From positions 1 to 64,000 of the forward strand of contig QANY01005068.1 of assembly GCA_003255025.1 (NCBI GenBank): a DNA stretch of 64,000 nucleotides. The letters run 5' to 3'. Made by a program: the position numbers and the translations under genes. Shown piece by piece: positions 63,438-64,000 of this stretch; positions within the stretch are counted from its first letter, which is position 1, and each line of letters opens with the position of its first letter. The DNA is from Datisca glomerata (lineage: Eukaryota; Streptophyta; Magnoliopsida; Cucurbitales; Datiscaceae). The notes under the pieces were generated by a model. The model saw only the letters and a list, made by a program, of their open reading frames with translations, searched no databases and had not been told where the DNA came from.

Positions 63438-64000
63438 GTTAATACACGTTTGGGAGAAGAATTTGGAATTTTGTGGTCGTTTTGGCATGGCATGTACTCG
63501 AATTGACTTTTGACATCCGATACATATTTGAGATAAGAGTTTGGAGTGTTGTGGTCATTTTCAGTGCTTCTAGTGTAATACGGAGTCAAAACGACCCAAT
63601 GAGACGTGTTTAAGCCAAACTAGATGAATTTGGCTAAACTTCACTCTTTTGGGCATGGCATGAACTCGAAATGACTTTTGACATGCAATACACGCTTTAG
63701 GATTAGAATTTAGAGTGTTTTGGTCTTTTTAGGTGCTTCTTGTGCCATATGGAGTCAAAAAACCTCAATGGGAAGTGTTTAGGCCAAAAAGATGAACTTG
63801 GTAAACTTGGATCTTTTGGGCATGGCATGCATTTGAACTGACTTTTGAATGCAACGCACGTTTGGGATAATAATTTGGAGTGTTTTGGTCATTTTAGGTA
63901 CTTCTAATGCCATACGGAGTCAAAAAGTCTCAATGGGACGTGTTTAGGCCAAAACAAGATGAACTTGGTTAGACTTGGATCTTTTGGGCATGACATGCAC
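63438..64000. repeat. Satellite array 3, near-copy of 57395-57957
   Basis: Same orientation as array 2. From 63464 to the window end it follows 57421-57957 almost base for base, including variant words shared by no other monomers (CATTTTCAGTGCTTC, GCTTTAGGATTAG, TTTTGAATGCAACGC). Confidence 0.92.

Noticed and set aside
60765..63455. AATACACGTTTGGGA at 60765 and 63441 as a true TSD of one insertion
   Set aside because: The phrase is part of the satellite consensus, so two neighbouring monomers would match anyway. Both flanking LINE ends are 5' ends, which a single insertion cannot give.
1..64000. Host protein-coding genes, tRNA or rRNA genes
   Set aside because: All substantial open frames can be assigned to LINE or gypsy proteins or to low-complexity DNA. 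I saw no tRNA-like or rRNA sequence apart from the tRNA-complementary primer binding site.

Overview
This window looks like non-genic, transposon-packed heterochromatin from a flowering plant, probably a dicot; I cannot name the species. I find no host gene, tRNA or rRNA gene. Nearly every base can be assigned to four repeat classes. (1) L1-type non-LTR retrotransposons (LINEs) with a DUF4283-type ORF1 and an ORF2 carrying endonuclease, reverse transcriptase and a zf-RVT-like C-terminus. (2) Ty3/gypsy LTR retrotransposons, mostly internally deleted. (3) A satellite with a monomer of about 168 bp. (4) Two very long polypyrimidine (CT-rich) tracts. I use working names LINE-A, B, C and D for LINE subfamilies and LTR-A and LTR-B for two related LTR types.

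Layout. 1-2428: LINE-A 5' end nested in a LINE-B copy (minus). 2429-7015: decayed gypsy pol with a duplicated RT segment and a short LTR-B. 7075-12301: LINE-C, LINE-D and an RT scrap (minus). 12302-25164: LINE-B copy, split by a 5-bp-TSD gypsy element (15744-24465) that is itself split by a LINE-A copy with both ORFs intact (17198-23392). 25165-32948: further LINE-B and gypsy mosaics. 32949-39008: 5.8 kb of polypyrimidine DNA with a 220-bp LTR scrap inside. 39009-41380: truncated LINE-D and satellite. 41381-57354: a gypsy element with LTR-A and a tRNA-Met-type primer binding site, broken up by three LINE-A insertions, one with an intact ORF2 (42310-45978). 57355-64000: satellite in the opposite orientation, interrupted by a LINE with a 15-bp TSD and by two convergent LINE-A 5' halves around an assembly gap (61606-61769).

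The only candidate functional genes belong to LINE-A. Copy 17198-23392 has ORF1 (777 codons) overlapping ORF2 (1222 codons) by ATGA and is flanked by a 13-bp duplication. The ORF2 of copy 42147-46158 differs from it by four residues that I can see. The subfamily therefore looks recently active. The most unusual structural signals are: conserved hairpins just upstream of the ORF1 start in two LINE subfamilies, with one copy truncated 2 nt from the hairpin base; a conserved GGGGTATGCCCC motif in all LINE 3' tails; a 36-bp minisatellite inside an LTR, in frame with the pol C-terminus; long-range structure in the CT tracts; and higher-order repetition in the satellite.
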